Assembly: GCA_020052615.1 (NCBI GenBank)
Contig: JAGVOT010000017.1
Coordinates: forward strand, 1-64,000
Length of the DNA: 64,000 nucleotides
From: Nitrospirota bacterium
GTDB lineage: Bacteria > Nitrospirota > UBA9217
Direction: 5' to 3'
Position numbers and translations under genes: made by a program
The notes under the pieces: generated by a model
Databases searched by the model: none
Seen by the model: only the letters and a program-made list of their open reading frames with translations
Told to the model about the DNA's origin: nothing
Shown here: positions 1 through 9,385 of the stretch, in pieces
Position numbering within the stretch: position 1 is the stretch's first letter
Layout: the number at the start of each line of letters is the position of its first letter

Positions 1-2924
1 CTCGAACCGTAGTCAGCGGCCACGGAGCCCGAGGGGCTGATGGTCCCGTTCGCGCCCGCCGTCGCCGTGATGGTCACGGTGTTGAGCGAGAACGTCGCGG
101 TCACCGTGCAGTTGCCGGTGATCGCGTTCGTCGTGTAGACGGTCCCGGCGAGCGACCCGCCGCAGGTCCCGCCCATCACGGCGGTATAGCCCGTGTTCGG
201 CGTGACCGTGAAGGTCGTCGTGCTGTTGTAGCTCACCAGCCGCGAGGCGGGGCTGATCGTTCCGCCTGCCCCGGCCGTCGCCGCCACCGTAAAGGTGTCG
301 ATCGCGAAGCTCGCGCTGATCGTATGCGACACGGTCACGTTGGTGAACGTGTAGGTCGCGACCGCGCCCACCGAAATGCCGTCCACCAGGACATCGGTAA
401 TATGGTAGCCGGTGTCCGGTACGATCGTGAATTGCCGGCTGCCGCCATAGTTCACCAGAACGGCGGTAGAGGGTATGATCGTCCCGCCCGGTCCCGCAGC
501 GGGAGTGATCGTGTAGGTGTTGATCGCGAAGCTCACGGCGATCGCGTGGGCGGCCGTTACATTGGTGAACGTGTAGGAGTTGGACGGGCCCACGGGCGCA
601 CCATCTACCGTTATGGCCGCAACCCGGTATCCCGTATCGGGCGTGAATGTGAAGATCTGGCTTGCACCGTAGTTGACCGATACGGCTCCTGACGGACTGA
701 TCGTACCGTTGGTCCCGGTGGATGCTGAAATAATAAAGGTGTCGACCGCGAAGGTCGCGCTGATCGTATGATTTGCGGTCACATTGGTGAATTGGTAGGA
801 GGTGACCGATCCGACCGACACGCCGTCCACCAGCACATCAGACACGTGGTAGCCTGTGGCGGGGGTGATCGTGAATGGCGGGTTCGAACCGTAATCAGCG
901 GCCACGGAGCCCGCAGGGCTGATGGCGCCGTTCGGTCCCGCCGTCGCCGTGATGGTCACGGTGTTGAGCGAGAACGTCGCTGCCACCGTGCAGTCGGCGG
1001 TGATGGCGTTCGTCGTGTAGGTGGCCCCGGCGAGCGACCCGCCGCAGGTCCCGCCCATGACGGCGGTATAGCCCGCGTTCGGCGTTACCGTGAAGGTCGT
1101 CGTGCTGCCGTAGCTCGCCAGCCGGGAGGCGGGGCTGATGGTGCCGTTCGCGCCGGCCGTCGCCGTCACCGTAAAGGTGTCGATCTCGAAACTTGCGCTG
1201 ATCGTGTGAGGCGCGGTCACGTTCGAAAACATGTAGGAGGTCACCGCGCCTGCGGAAAGACCGTCGACCATGACATTCGCGACGTGATATCCCGGATTGG
1301 GGGTGATCGTGAATCCCGGATTCGACCCGTAATCCACCGCCACGGCCCCCGAGGGGCTGATGGTCCCGTTCGCTCCCGCTGTCGCCGTGATGGTCACGGT
1401 GTTGAGCGAGAAACTCGCTGCCACCGTGCAGCTGGCGGTGATGGCGTTCGTCGTGTAGGTGGTACCGGCGAGCGACCCGCCGCAGGTCCCGCCCATCACG
1501 GCGGTATAGCCCGCATAGGGCGTTACGGTGAACTGCTGTGTCGCGCCGTGGTTGACCGTCTGCGGCGTCGGCGGACTGATGGCGCCGTTCGCTCCCGCCG
1601 AGGGCGTCACCGTGTAGGTGTTGACCGCAAAGCTCGCGGCGATCGCATGGTTGGCTACCACGTTGGTGAACGTGTAGCTTTGGGGAAGCGGAGCAGGCAG
1701 CTGGGCGTTATCCACCTCAACGGATGCAATATGGTAGCCCGCAGAGGGGGTGATCGTGAAGGTCTGCGCATTGCCATAGGTCACCGGGACGACCCCCTGG
1801 GGACTGATCGTTCCGCCCGGTCCGGCTGTGGCAGCGATGCTAAGGTTCGGGAACGGTTCTGTCCTGAAGGTCCACGAATATCCCACCGGTGAGTTTGCCA
1901 CGAGCGGGTTGCCCGCGAGGTCGGTAATGCCCGGCGAGCTTGAGTAACCCGGGATCAGGGTTACGATGTAGTCGGTATCGTATTGCAGCGCTTTCGCCGG
2001 CGTCATCCTGGCGGTCGCGCCGCTTGCGTAGACACTGCCCGTGACGTTGCTCGACAGCTTCGTATCGTACAACAGCATGGTTGAAGACGTTATACTGCTC
2101 TCAAGCATTGCCTCATTGAACGTTACCACGATCCGCTCGGTCACCAGCACGTTTGATCCGGTGGGCGTCGTATTATACACCCAGGGGTCGTCATCATCCG
2201 TTTCCGGCGTTGTGAATTGCCAGGTGTACGGCTCGCCCATCGGATTTCCCGACATGTCCTCGACGCTTCCCGCTACGACGACGGTATAGGTCGTCAATTT
2301 ATCCAGTGGATCATAGGGTTGAAAGATCACCATGCGATTGTAGATCTGCAGTTCGCCGGGGATGCTTGTCGTCCCGGTGGTCACGGTGATCGATTGAGGT
2401 GTGAACGACCAGGGATACATATTCTCATTGAACGTCACGACAACCACGGCGTTCAGTCCTACGCTGGTGCCTGTGGGAGCCGTGCTGAAGACCTGGGGCG
2501 GGATCGTGTCGACATAGATGCCGGTGGTGAAGACATACATGACCGGATAGGCAAGATTGTTCCCCGCTGCATCGCGCATGCCCGCCGTGACCGTCACGAC
2601 ATAGCTTGTGGAATAGTCCAATGCCGTCGTCGGCGTGAAAATCGCGGTCACGCCGTCACAGCTGATATCGCCCGCAACCGGATTGGAGTCGGTGTCGCTC
2701 ACCAGGAACGTGCTCGGACCGATGGACGCGATATCCATCTCCTCGCTGAAGCCGATGCTGATCGAGGTGGTAATGCTGACGTTAATGGAGTTGTTGCCCG
2801 GATACTCGGCGATGACCGTGGGCGGCGTCGTATCTTCTTTCGGCGGCGGCGATGTCCTGCCGCAAACGGTCAGGAGAACGGCCGCGAACAGGAGGGCAAG
2901 TAGCCAGGGAATCGTTCGTCTCAT
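1..2924 (-). CDS. Giant Ig-like / InlB-type repeat surface lipoprotein (partial, C-terminus outside window)
   Basis: An open frame runs leftward from an ATG at 2924 to the edge without a stop (about 974 codons seen). A GGAG ribosome site lies about 8 nt upstream. The N-terminus is a signal peptide ending in a lipobox-like L-T-V-C (Cys21); Val at -1 is atypical. Residues about 31-360 form three SbsA-type Ig-like (Big_5) modules, each with a VTFNE/GFSEE strand and a D-x-A-G-N-x-L turn. From about 361 onward come eight complete and one partial InlB-like modules of about 70 residues. They are of two kinds: one with GYHV-x-DVLVDG, the other with a GGTCGGSLAG...CTV pair of cysteines that could form a disulfide. 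The architecture suggests adhesion or matrix binding. It lies downstream of the exopolysaccharide operon on the same strand. Function is inferred from domains only. Confidence 0.85.
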   Translation of the reverse strand, partial: MRRTIPWLLALLFAAVLLTVCGRTSPPPKEDTTPPTVIAEYPGNNSINVSITTSISIGFSEEMDIASIGPSTFLVSDTDSNPVAGDISCDGVTAIFTPTTALDYSTSYVVTVTAGMRDAAGNNLAYPVMYVFTTGIYVDTIPPQVFSTAPTGTSVGLNAVVVVTFNENMYPWSFTPQSITVTTGTTSIPGELQIYNRMVIFQPYDPLDKLTTYTVVVAGSVEDMSGNPMGEPYTWQFTTPETDDDDPWVYNTTPTGSNVLVTERIVVTFNEAMLESSITSSTMLLYDTKLSSNVTGSVYASGATARMTPAKALQYDTDYIVTLIPGYSSSPGITDLAGNPLVANSPVGYSWTFRTEPFPNLSIAATAGPGGTISPQGVVPVTYGNAQTFTITPSAGYHIASVEVDNAQLPAPLPQSYTFTNVVANHAIAASFAVNTYTVTPSAGANGAISPPTPQTVNHGATQQFTVTPYAGYTAVMGGTCGGSLAGTTYTTNAITASCTVAASFSLNTVTITATAGANGTISPSGAVAVDYGSNPGFTITPNPGYHVANVMVDGLSAGAVTSYMFSNVTAPHTISASFEIDTFTVTATAGANGTISPASRLASYGSTTTFTVTPNAGYTAVMGGTCGGSLAGATYTTNAITADCTVAATFSLNTVTITATAGPNGAISPAGSVAADYGSNPPFTITPATGYHVSDVLVDGVSVGSVTSYQFTNVTANHTISATFAVDTFIISASTGTNGTISPSGAVSVNYGASQIFTFTPDTGYRVAAITVDGAPVGPSNSYTFTNVTAAHAIAVSFAINTYTITPAAGPGGTIIPSTAVLVNYGGSRQFTIVPDTGYHITDVLVDGISVGAVATYTFTNVTVSHTISASFAIDTFTVAATAGAGGTISPASRLVSYNSTTTFTVTPNTGYTAVMGGTCGGSLAGTVYTTNAITGNCTVTATFSLNTVTITATAGANGTISPSGSVAADYGS

Positions 2925-2972
2925 AGGTATGCTCCAGTCTGGGCGTGGGGCCCGCGCGGGGCGCGGAGCGCG

Positions 2973-4211
2973 TCAGAAGACCTTTTTTACCTCTGCGATG
3001 ATCCGGTTGTTGTGATAGTTGTCGATAAAGACGTCGTGCGAATAGCTGTCGGCATAACGGTAAATGATCGAATAGGTCAGGGTCTCGTTCGCGTTATAGT
3101 TGAACCGCACGTCCGTCAGGTAGACGATCGTCGTGGTATTGGGCTCCCCGACGGGATACCGCTGATATTTGTCGTTCGTGATGGAATACAGCCCCTGCAC
3201 CCGTTCGGTCAGATAGTGGCTGAATGACAGCATCACGGAGTATTTCCGTTCGTCGCTGTACTCTCCGATCCCGTATTCCCGGTATGAGAAGGATGCCCCC
3301 AGGGACGTTCTCTGAACATCCCTGCTGACGGCGAGGATATACCGGTCTTCCCTCCGTATGATCCTCAGCGCGTCGTCGATCCACGTCCTTCCGGTCTCAT
3401 ATCTCATCGAGACGCTCTGCGCACTGTAGAGAAGGCCGGCGTCCCATATCGGCCGCGTGGCCCTGTCAGCATCGTATCCGCTGAACTTGCTCGCCCCGAT
3501 CCTGCACCAGGCGTACGACAGGTCCTGATATTCCACGCGGGGGCCTATCAGGAACGTGCTGTGCGTGAAGTCGACCACATCGCTGTACGTCATGTCATGC
3601 CTTGCGGAGACCAGCAGGGTGACTCGCCCCGTGAGCTGGTGCGCAAGGTCGCCGTACCCGGAATGCTCGTGCTTATCGATGGCAAGGGGGTCCCCATACC
3701 ATACGTTCCGGTACTGGTATCCCGTGGTGAACTCCGTCCGGGAGGTCGGTCGGAACACCAGGTAGGGATTCACGATGAAGATGTTCTGCTTTGTCAGATA
3801 CTGGGAGGCATACGGACCGACCACGGCGTAATCCCGCGTGGAGAACAGCGATACCGTGCTGTAGTCGTCCCTGACATCGAGAAAAAAGAAGTCTTTGATG
3901 ATGCGCGTCCTGGACAGCAGGTTCAAGGTCTGCGTCGGGTCCTCGCGCGTGGTCTCCCGGGCATAGTAGCGGTAGTCATAGGAATAGAACACGTCCCAGT
4001 CCCAGAGCGGCGCAAAATACGTGGCGCGCACCGAAGGGACGATCCTGGTGATGTAGTCGAAGAGCTTGTTCTGGGGATGGAGCAGCACATTGTCGTTATA
4101 CTCCTCGCTCACCGTTATCGCCGGTTCGACCTTGACGTCCGACGCCCATGCTGCCGCCGCTGTTCCGACAGCGGTCAGGACGGCTACTATGAGGTAGGTT
4201 CGGCGGCGCAC
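2973..4211 (-). CDS. Outer-membrane beta-barrel protein, PEP-CTERM-system associated (TIGR03016-like)
   Basis: 412 residues. A signal peptide (MRRRTYLIVAVLTAVG...AWAS) precedes a mature chain rich in alternating Tyr/aromatic strands, such as YNDNV, FYSYDYRYY and MRYETGRTW. It ends in -KVF, an aromatic C-terminus typical of outer-membrane barrels. The sequence style and its place beside Wza/Wzz/kinase/ATPase match the uncharacterised barrel that accompanies PEP-CTERM exopolysaccharide loci, so a role in polymer passage across the outer membrane is likely. The start is GTG with no evident Shine-Dalgarno; no ATG lies between it and the upstream in-frame stop. It is 269 bp downstream of the NusG-like gene, on the same strand. 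Confidence 0.75.
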   Translation of the reverse strand: MRRRTYLIVAVLTAVGTAAAAWASDVKVEPAITVSEEYNDNVLLHPQNKLFDYITRIVPSVRATYFAPLWDWDVFYSYDYRYYARETTREDPTQTLNLLSRTRIIKDFFFLDVRDDYSTVSLFSTRDYAVVGPYASQYLTKQNIFIVNPYLVFRPTSRTEFTTGYQYRNVWYGDPLAIDKHEHSGYGDLAHQLTGRVTLLVSARHDMTYSDVVDFTHSTFLIGPRVEYQDLSYAWCRIGASKFSGYDADRATRPIWDAGLLYSAQSVSMRYETGRTWIDDALRIIRREDRYILAVSRDVQRTSLGASFSYREYGIGEYSDERKYSVMLSFSHYLTERVQGLYSITNDKYQRYPVGEPNTTTIVYLTDVRFNYNANETLTYSIIYRYADSYSHDVFIDNYHNNRIIAEVKKVF

Positions 4212-4480
4212 GGTGAGGTAACGGTCGGGACGGCGTATTCATTCCGGACTTACTAGGGCGTTGCTCAGATGACCATCCTGCCGGTATGCCGGGCACTGCT
4301 CCGCCCTCTCAGTCACATATTCCGACCGATAAGGTGTGACGCCGTCCGGCGTGCTGCAACGCGCTATCATTGCGTCGCTCGATCACGCCGGGACCGGAGC
4401 AGAATGATCGCCCCTTTCAGCCTCAGGGCCAAAGGTCCGGCGGTTCCGGCGATGGGACAGAAGCTTCCCGCCGGACAGGT

Positions 4481-4990
4481 TCATACCGGTTCCAGTTCTT
4501 CAGCATCGATCGACATCCCGACGCTTCTGCCGAGGATATCGACGTTCACCACGAACAGGTGCCTGTCCTGCTTAGTCGCCAATATGCCCATGACCCCCTT
4601 GAGCGGCCCGCTTTTTATCACGACACGCGCCCCCTCCCAGAGGTGGGGATAGATATCGATGTCATTGCTGTGGGCCAGCATGAGCTTCAGGGCCTGGATC
4701 TCCTGCGGATCGATCGGCGCCGGAATTCCCGGTTCGTGGCCGACGAGCGACACCGTGCCGTAGGTCTTGATCACCTTGAGGAATGTCTCCGCGCTCGGCC
4801 GGACGTGAACGAAGAGGTAGCCCGGAAAGAGCGGGAACGTAACGGCCTTGCCGCGATCGCTCCACCGCTTCATCCTGGTGACCGTCGGGAGCAGCACCTC
4901 GATCCCCTTTTTCGTCAGCTGCTGGGAGGCCACGAATTCGTGCCGTGAGCGGACGGACAACGCATACCAGTGCTCCGACATTCCTAGCAT
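4481..4990 (-). CDS. NusG-like transcription antiterminator of the exopolysaccharide operon
   Basis: 169 residues. Residues about 5-105 match the NusG N-terminal domain (WYALSVRSRHEF, LFPGYLFVHV), and about 115-169 a KOW domain (GARVVIKSGPLKGVMGIL). Specialised NusG paralogs (RfaH/LoaP type) sit in polysaccharide operons and keep RNA polymerase processive, which is the likely role here. The start at 4990 is chosen because AAAGGAG lies 7 nt upstream; another ATG at 4981 lacks a spaced site. The upstream ATPase stops only 2 bp before this start, so translation is probably coupled. Confidence 0.85.
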   Translation of the reverse strand: MLGMSEHWYALSVRSRHEFVASQQLTKKGIEVLLPTVTRMKRWSDRGKAVTFPLFPGYLFVHVRPSAETFLKVIKTYGTVSLVGHEPGIPAPIDPQEIQALKLMLAHSNDIDIYPHLWEGARVVIKSGPLKGVMGILATKQDRHLFVVNVDILGRSVGMSIDAEELEPV

Positions 4991-4992
4991 TG

Positions 4993-6279
4993 CTATTCTC
5001 CTTTGTGCAGCGGTCCGGCCGGGCTTCCTTCCGCCCCCGTTGTTCCCGGCGCCGGATGCTGCCCCTGGGCCGCCATTCGCGGCCGCTTGCCCTCCGGCAG
5101 ATCGCAGTAGCGCTGCCCCGGGTAGGCCGCCGGCATCTTTTGCTGGGCCGGCCGCTGTCCGGCCGGATCCGCGGGAGCCTTCCTTTCGAGGGCCTCGATC
5201 CGCTGTTTGAGGCCGGCGTATTCCCTCTTCTCGGCAGGCGCCATCTCCTTTTCCAGGGCAAGCAGGCGAAGACCGATGCTCCTGGCCGATTCCGGATACT
5301 CGTTCGCGTCGCCGGCGCCGTTCGCTCCATGCACCGGGCCGTCCTCGGCCCGGCCGTCCCCGGACGTGATGCCCAGCGCCTGGAGCAGCGCGCGTTTTTG
5401 CAGGCTGTTGCGGTGGTCGATCATGCCCTGCATCGTCACCGTGCGCCGGGGGGCGCCCTCCCGTTCGGCGTTCCTTCCCAGACTGAGGCCTGAGGCCACG
5501 TCCCGGACCAGCTCCGCCGGAACGTCTCTTCGGCCTTCGGTGAACGCCGTTAAGAGGAGATAATTGCACAGCATGTTGATCTGCCGCGGGATGCCTTCGC
5601 TGATCTCATGAATGGCGTCGAACGCGCCGCCGCCGAACGAGAGCGCGCCGCGATTGCCCGCGACGGACAGACGGTGGAGGATATATTCCTCGGTCTCCTG
5701 CCGCGTCAGGGGGAGGATGTGGCACTCAATGCTTATCCTCTGGCGGAACTGCCGCATCTCGGCCAGGGAGATGACGCGGCCCAGCTCAGGCTGGCCGACC
5801 AGCATGATCTGCAGAAGCGTCGCGCTGTCCGTTTCGAGGTTTGACAGCATCCTGACCTCCTCCAGCAGGTCAAGGGAGAGGTTCTGCGCCTCATCGATGA
5901 TCAGCACCGGCCGCCGCCCCTGTTCATATTCATTGATCAGGTACGCGTAGAGCTCCTTCAGCATGAGCACTTTGCCCTTTCCGGCGGTATCCAGGCCGAA
6001 GTCCTCGTTGATCATCTCAATGAGCTCTTGTGAGCGCACGCGGGTATTGAAGACCCGGGCGAGCGTGATCTCCGGGCCCATCGTTCTGATCATCTCCCGG
6101 ACCAGTGTCGTCTTGCCCGACCCCACTTCGCCTGTCATGAGGACGAACCCGAGCCGCTCCTGCAGCCCGTAGTTGATGTAGGTCATCGCCTGCTTGTGCG
6201 TCCTGCTCAGGTACAGGTAGGCGGGATTCGGCACGATGTCGAACGGTTTTTCCTTCAGTTTGAAATAGGCTTCATACAT
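4993..6279 (-). CDS. AAA ATPase, ExeA-like, PEP-CTERM/XrtA-system associated
   Basis: 428 residues. The start (MYEAYFKLKEKPFDIVPNP) is the hallmark of the ExeA/GspA-like secretion ATPase family. Walker A is GEVGSGKT at about residues 50-57, Walker B is VLIIDEAQ near 126, and a sensor-like GQPEL follows. The last about 150 residues are low in similarity to anything obvious, rich in Ala/Pro/Arg and probably flexible. The protein probably powers or regulates assembly of the envelope export complex encoded by its neighbours. It starts 4 bp after the kinase gene ends, so the genes are one operon. Confidence 0.88.
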   Translation of the reverse strand: MYEAYFKLKEKPFDIVPNPAYLYLSRTHKQAMTYINYGLQERLGFVLMTGEVGSGKTTLVREMIRTMGPEITLARVFNTRVRSQELIEMINEDFGLDTAGKGKVLMLKELYAYLINEYEQGRRPVLIIDEAQNLSLDLLEEVRMLSNLETDSATLLQIMLVGQPELGRVISLAEMRQFRQRISIECHILPLTRQETEEYILHRLSVAGNRGALSFGGGAFDAIHEISEGIPRQINMLCNYLLLTAFTEGRRDVPAELVRDVASGLSLGRNAEREGAPRRTVTMQGMIDHRNSLQKRALLQALGITSGDGRAEDGPVHGANGAGDANEYPESARSIGLRLLALEKEMAPAEKREYAGLKQRIEALERKAPADPAGQRPAQQKMPAAYPGQRYCDLPEGKRPRMAAQGQHPAPGTTGAEGSPAGPLHKGE

Positions 6280-6283
6280 GATG

Positions 6284-7114
6284 TCACGCCTGTTGCCGCT
6301 GACGGGCGGCGTAGTATTGATAGTAATGGCGGTACCGGTTGTTCATGCCCTGGGCGCGCACGTCCACGTTGTTGAACGTGATGCCCAGGACCTTCGTTCC
6401 CTTCAGGATATCGAGGGTGTCGTGCAGGTCCTCAACCGTCGTCTCGCCTTCCTTGACCACGAGCAGGACGCCGTCCGCCAGCATGCTGATGATCTGGGTT
6501 TCCGCAAAGGGCAGGATCGGCGGCGTATCGATGATGATATAGCGTTCCGGACTGTGCCGTTTGAGCTCGACGAGGACCGCCTTCATCCTGGGCGATGACA
6601 GAAGCTCCACCGGGTTGGCGACGCTTCCGCCCGCCGGCAGGATGTCGAGCTTGGGAACCCCGGTGTCGACGATGGCCGTCGATGCGTTCGCGCTGCCGCG
6701 GAGGCATTCGGTGAGACCGGTCCTGGCATTGATGCCGAAGTACGCGGCAAGGCTCGGCCGCCGCAGATCGGCATCGATCAGCAGCGCTCGATGACTGACT
6801 TCCTGCGCCAGGCTTATGGCAAGGTTGATCGCCGTCAGGCTCTTGCCTTCACCGCTGTTGGCGCTGGTGATCATGATGGAGGTCCGCCTCGGACCCTGCT
6901 GCGTCAGCTTGATGATCATGGCCTTGAGCTTGCGATACTCCTCTGCTGCCGGCGATTCCGGGTCCGTCAGCGTGACGATCAGCGGGTTCTTCGGGACGAA
7001 GCGCGACCGTCCGGGTTTGGCGGCTCCGGCGGGCGATGCGCTCGACGGCGGCGCGCTCTGCTCCAATTCATGGAGTCGGACTGCTTTTTCCAGCGCGTTC
7101 TCGATCCTGCTCAT
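6284..7114 (-). CDS. CpsD/CapB-family protein tyrosine kinase (exopolysaccharide)
   Basis: 276 residues. It has Walker A SANSGEGKS (about 84-92), Walker A' LLIDADLRRPS and Walker B IIIDTPP, the three signatures of bacterial tyrosine (BY) kinases. The C-terminus carries a tyrosine cluster (NRYRHYYQYY) that is expected to be autophosphorylated. BY-kinases act with the membrane chain-length determinant to control polymer length. That partner is encoded immediately upstream as a separate polypeptide, as in CapA/CapB systems. AAAGGAAA precedes the start at 7114; the gap to the upstream gene is 10 bp. Confidence 0.92.
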   Translation of the reverse strand: MSRIENALEKAVRLHELEQSAPPSSASPAGAAKPGRSRFVPKNPLIVTLTDPESPAAEEYRKLKAMIIKLTQQGPRRTSIMITSANSGEGKSLTAINLAISLAQEVSHRALLIDADLRRPSLAAYFGINARTGLTECLRGSANASTAIVDTGVPKLDILPAGGSVANPVELLSSPRMKAVLVELKRHSPERYIIIDTPPILPFAETQIISMLADGVLLVVKEGETTVEDLHDTLDILKGTKVLGITFNNVDVRAQGMNNRYRHYYQYYAARQRQQA

Positions 7115-7124
7115 ATCGTTTCCT

Positions 7125-8378
7125 TTACCTGAGGAGTTCTAAAACGGCGAGCGCCATGGCCGCGGTAAGATACAGGCCCGCCGCGCCATAGACCAGGTAG
7201 TCCTTCCTCCGCGTCGCGGCGATCGTCTCGACGTTCTGGATCTGCGGGATGATGCCGATCACCGGAAGGCCGAGGTCCTTAAGCGTGTCAATGTTCTTGA
7301 TCGACCTGTCCAGCATGTCCAGAACGACGGCATAGCAGGCGCCTCCGGCGATCCCCGTGACGATGCCCAGCAGGATGATCTTCCAGCGCGGCGCGCCGGT
7401 CGGCTCGATCGGCAGCACCGCCGGGTCCAGGATGCGGAAGGTATCCGCCTTCGCCTGCACTTCGACCTGCGCCGATACCTCGGACCGCCCGATCGATGCG
7501 ACGAGCGAATCATATATCTTCCGGTATGCCTCCCGGTCCCGCTCGAGGTCGGCAATGCTTCTTCGCTTTGCTTCCTGCGCCGCGCCGCTGTTTCCCGCTG
7601 CTTCGTCGCCGACGCCTTCCTGCCCCTGCTGCGCCCGCATCTGCGCGCGCGTCGACTCGATCTCCGCCTTCACCCGGGAGACCTCGGGATGGTGCTCCGT
7701 ATACTGGACCAGCAGTTCGTCATATCGCTTCTGAAGCGCCGTCAGGCGAGCGGGCAGCTGCTGGAGGCCCTGCTCCTTCGGCCGCAGGGCAAGTTCCGCC
7801 TCGATCCTGTCGATCTTCGCCTTGTAATGCTCCATCTGGTCCACCACGAACCGGTTGGCGCCGACGGCGTCCTGCCGCTTCGAGGAGAGGCTGTCGACGA
7901 TGTACCGGTTGATGAGCGTGTTGACGTAATCCCGGGCAAATCGGGGATTTCGGTCGCGGAACGACACGGTGAACATCTCCATGGTGCGATTGCTGGACCG
8001 GTTCATTTCGATCTTGATCACCGTTTTCTTTTGAAATCGCTTGACGAGCTTCTCTATTTCCGCCTCGCTCTTCGACTTCAGGTCGACCTCCAGCTCGGCC
8101 AGCACCCTGAGAAGCATTCCTCTGCTCACGATCACGACGTTCAACGCCTGCACCTCGTCCTCGATCGACGATGCGACGGCGATGTCCTGCATCAGCACGT
8201 TCAGGTAGTTCTTCTCGACGGACACGGTCGCGGACGCCTCATAGCTCCGCGGCAGGACATAGCTCGCTGCAATAATAAGCGTGATGAGGCCTGCCGCGAC
8301 GGCGATGGCCGATCGACGCCTCTTGTAGATGATCTGCAGGTATCGCCTGATGTCCATGTCCTGCTGCTGGTTTTCCAT
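7125..8378 (-). CDS. Polysaccharide chain-length determinant (Wzz / PCP family, PEP-CTERM type)
   Basis: 417 residues. A cytoplasmic N-terminal stretch (DIRRYLQIIYKRRRSAI) leads into a first transmembrane helix at about 20-42. A long periplasmic part with coiled-coil character follows (LTALQKRYDELLVQYTEHHPE), then the PCP motif region (AVLPIEPTGAPRWK) and further membrane segments near 330-355 and at the C-terminus. This is the topology of Wzz co-polymerases that set polymer length and contact the BY-kinase. AAAGGA lies 6-7 nt before the ATG. Confidence 0.9.
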   Translation of the reverse strand: MENQQQDMDIRRYLQIIYKRRRSAIAVAAGLITLIIAASYVLPRSYEASATVSVEKNYLNVLMQDIAVASSIEDEVQALNVVIVSRGMLLRVLAELEVDLKSKSEAEIEKLVKRFQKKTVIKIEMNRSSNRTMEMFTVSFRDRNPRFARDYVNTLINRYIVDSLSSKRQDAVGANRFVVDQMEHYKAKIDRIEAELALRPKEQGLQQLPARLTALQKRYDELLVQYTEHHPEVSRVKAEIESTRAQMRAQQGQEGVGDEAAGNSGAAQEAKRRSIADLERDREAYRKIYDSLVASIGRSEVSAQVEVQAKADTFRILDPAVLPIEPTGAPRWKIILLGIVTGIAGGACYAVVLDMLDRSIKNIDTLKDLGLPVIGIIPQIQNVETIAATRRKDYLVYGAAGLYLTAAMALAVLELLR

Positions 8379-8388
8379 GGTCCGTCCT

Positions 8389-9297
8389 TTAGAACAGGCT
8401 TTCGTGCACGACGACGTAGTCTCCCGGTAGCAGCCGGGTGTTCTGGCCCAGATCCCCGTCAGCGGTAAGGTCCTTCACCCTGACCGGGATCACGATCTCC
8501 TTCTTCTCGTCCCTCCGGTAGATGACCGTGTTGTTCTGCTTCGCGAACTTGGTGAACCCGCCGGCCTCCAGGAGGGCTTCCACCACGGTCAGTCCGTCGC
8601 GGAAAGGTATGGACTTCGGCGTCGTGACGGCCCCCATGACATAGACGTTCCTGTCCCGGAAGGCGGGGATGAAGATGGCGTCATTCGGCTCGATCTCGAT
8701 GTCTTCGGACATTTTGCCGTTGACGAAGAGATCGTAGAAGTCCTTCTTGATCGTCCTGTTTTTTCTGATGACATAGGCGTTCCGCAGGTCCGCTATCTGC
8801 GCCTCCACCTGGGTCCTCGCCTGGGTGCCCGCCGGGGTGGGCGTTGTCCCGAGGACCTGCTTCGGCTGCCCCCCGATCTGGCACAGCAGCTGCAGCAGCG
8901 TGGTCCGCTGCGTCAGGCTGTGCACGCCGGAATTGACGCCGCCGCCGAAGACGTAGACCTTGTTGTTGGTCACCTCCGCCACGATGACGGTCACGACGGG
9001 GTTCTTCACGATCCCGCGCAGTTTCCGCGTCAGTTCGTTTTGCACGTCATTGGGGCTCAGCCTCGCCGCCGTGATCTCTCCCAGCGCGGGGAGCGTTATC
9101 TTGCCGTCCGGCCGGACCCGGACGGTCTGGCTGAGCTCCTTCTCTCCCCACACGGAGATCTGCAGCAGATCGCCCTCGCCGATGACGTAATCGCCGGCAA
9201 GAGCGCTGAGCGACAGACCCAGCACGAACAGCAGCGCTGCGGCACCGACTGTGCCGCGGCGTCTGTTCTCCGGTCCGTTGATAGAGGGTGTTTCCAT
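8389..9297 (-). CDS. Polysaccharide export protein, Wza-like outer-membrane channel
   Basis: 302 residues. A signal peptide (AALLFVLGLSLSALA) is followed by the Poly_export domain (GDYVIGEGDLLQISVWGEKE... VRPDGKITLPALGEI) and SLBB repeats (NNKVYVFGGGV; RNVYVMGAVTTP). It likely forms the outer-membrane channel for the polymer. The mature N-terminus lacks a lipobox Cys, unlike E. coli Wza. The start at 9297 has AGGTGA about 5 nt upstream; the frame opens further upstream but would overlap the next gene and lacks a better site. Confidence 0.9.
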   Translation of the reverse strand: METPSINGPENRRRGTVGAAALLFVLGLSLSALAGDYVIGEGDLLQISVWGEKELSQTVRVRPDGKITLPALGEITAARLSPNDVQNELTRKLRGIVKNPVVTVIVAEVTNNKVYVFGGGVNSGVHSLTQRTTLLQLLCQIGGQPKQVLGTTPTPAGTQARTQVEAQIADLRNAYVIRKNRTIKKDFYDLFVNGKMSEDIEIEPNDAIFIPAFRDRNVYVMGAVTTPKSIPFRDGLTVVEALLEAGGFTKFAKQNNTVIYRRDEKKEIVIPVRVKDLTADGDLGQNTRLLPGDYVVVHESLF

Positions 9298-9385
9298 ATG
9301 ATCACCTGCCCGAACCGCGCGCCCCTTCTTCGTCCGCTGATCAGGAATCTTGACAGGGCCGAAAGCCGGCCGCGGCCTGTCGTCG

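Noticed and set aside
324-1892. Plus-strand frames over the repeat region of the left-edge lipoprotein
   Set aside because: They mirror the repeats of the minus-strand gene and give basic, repetitive translations; the minus-strand frame has a signal peptide and recognised domains.
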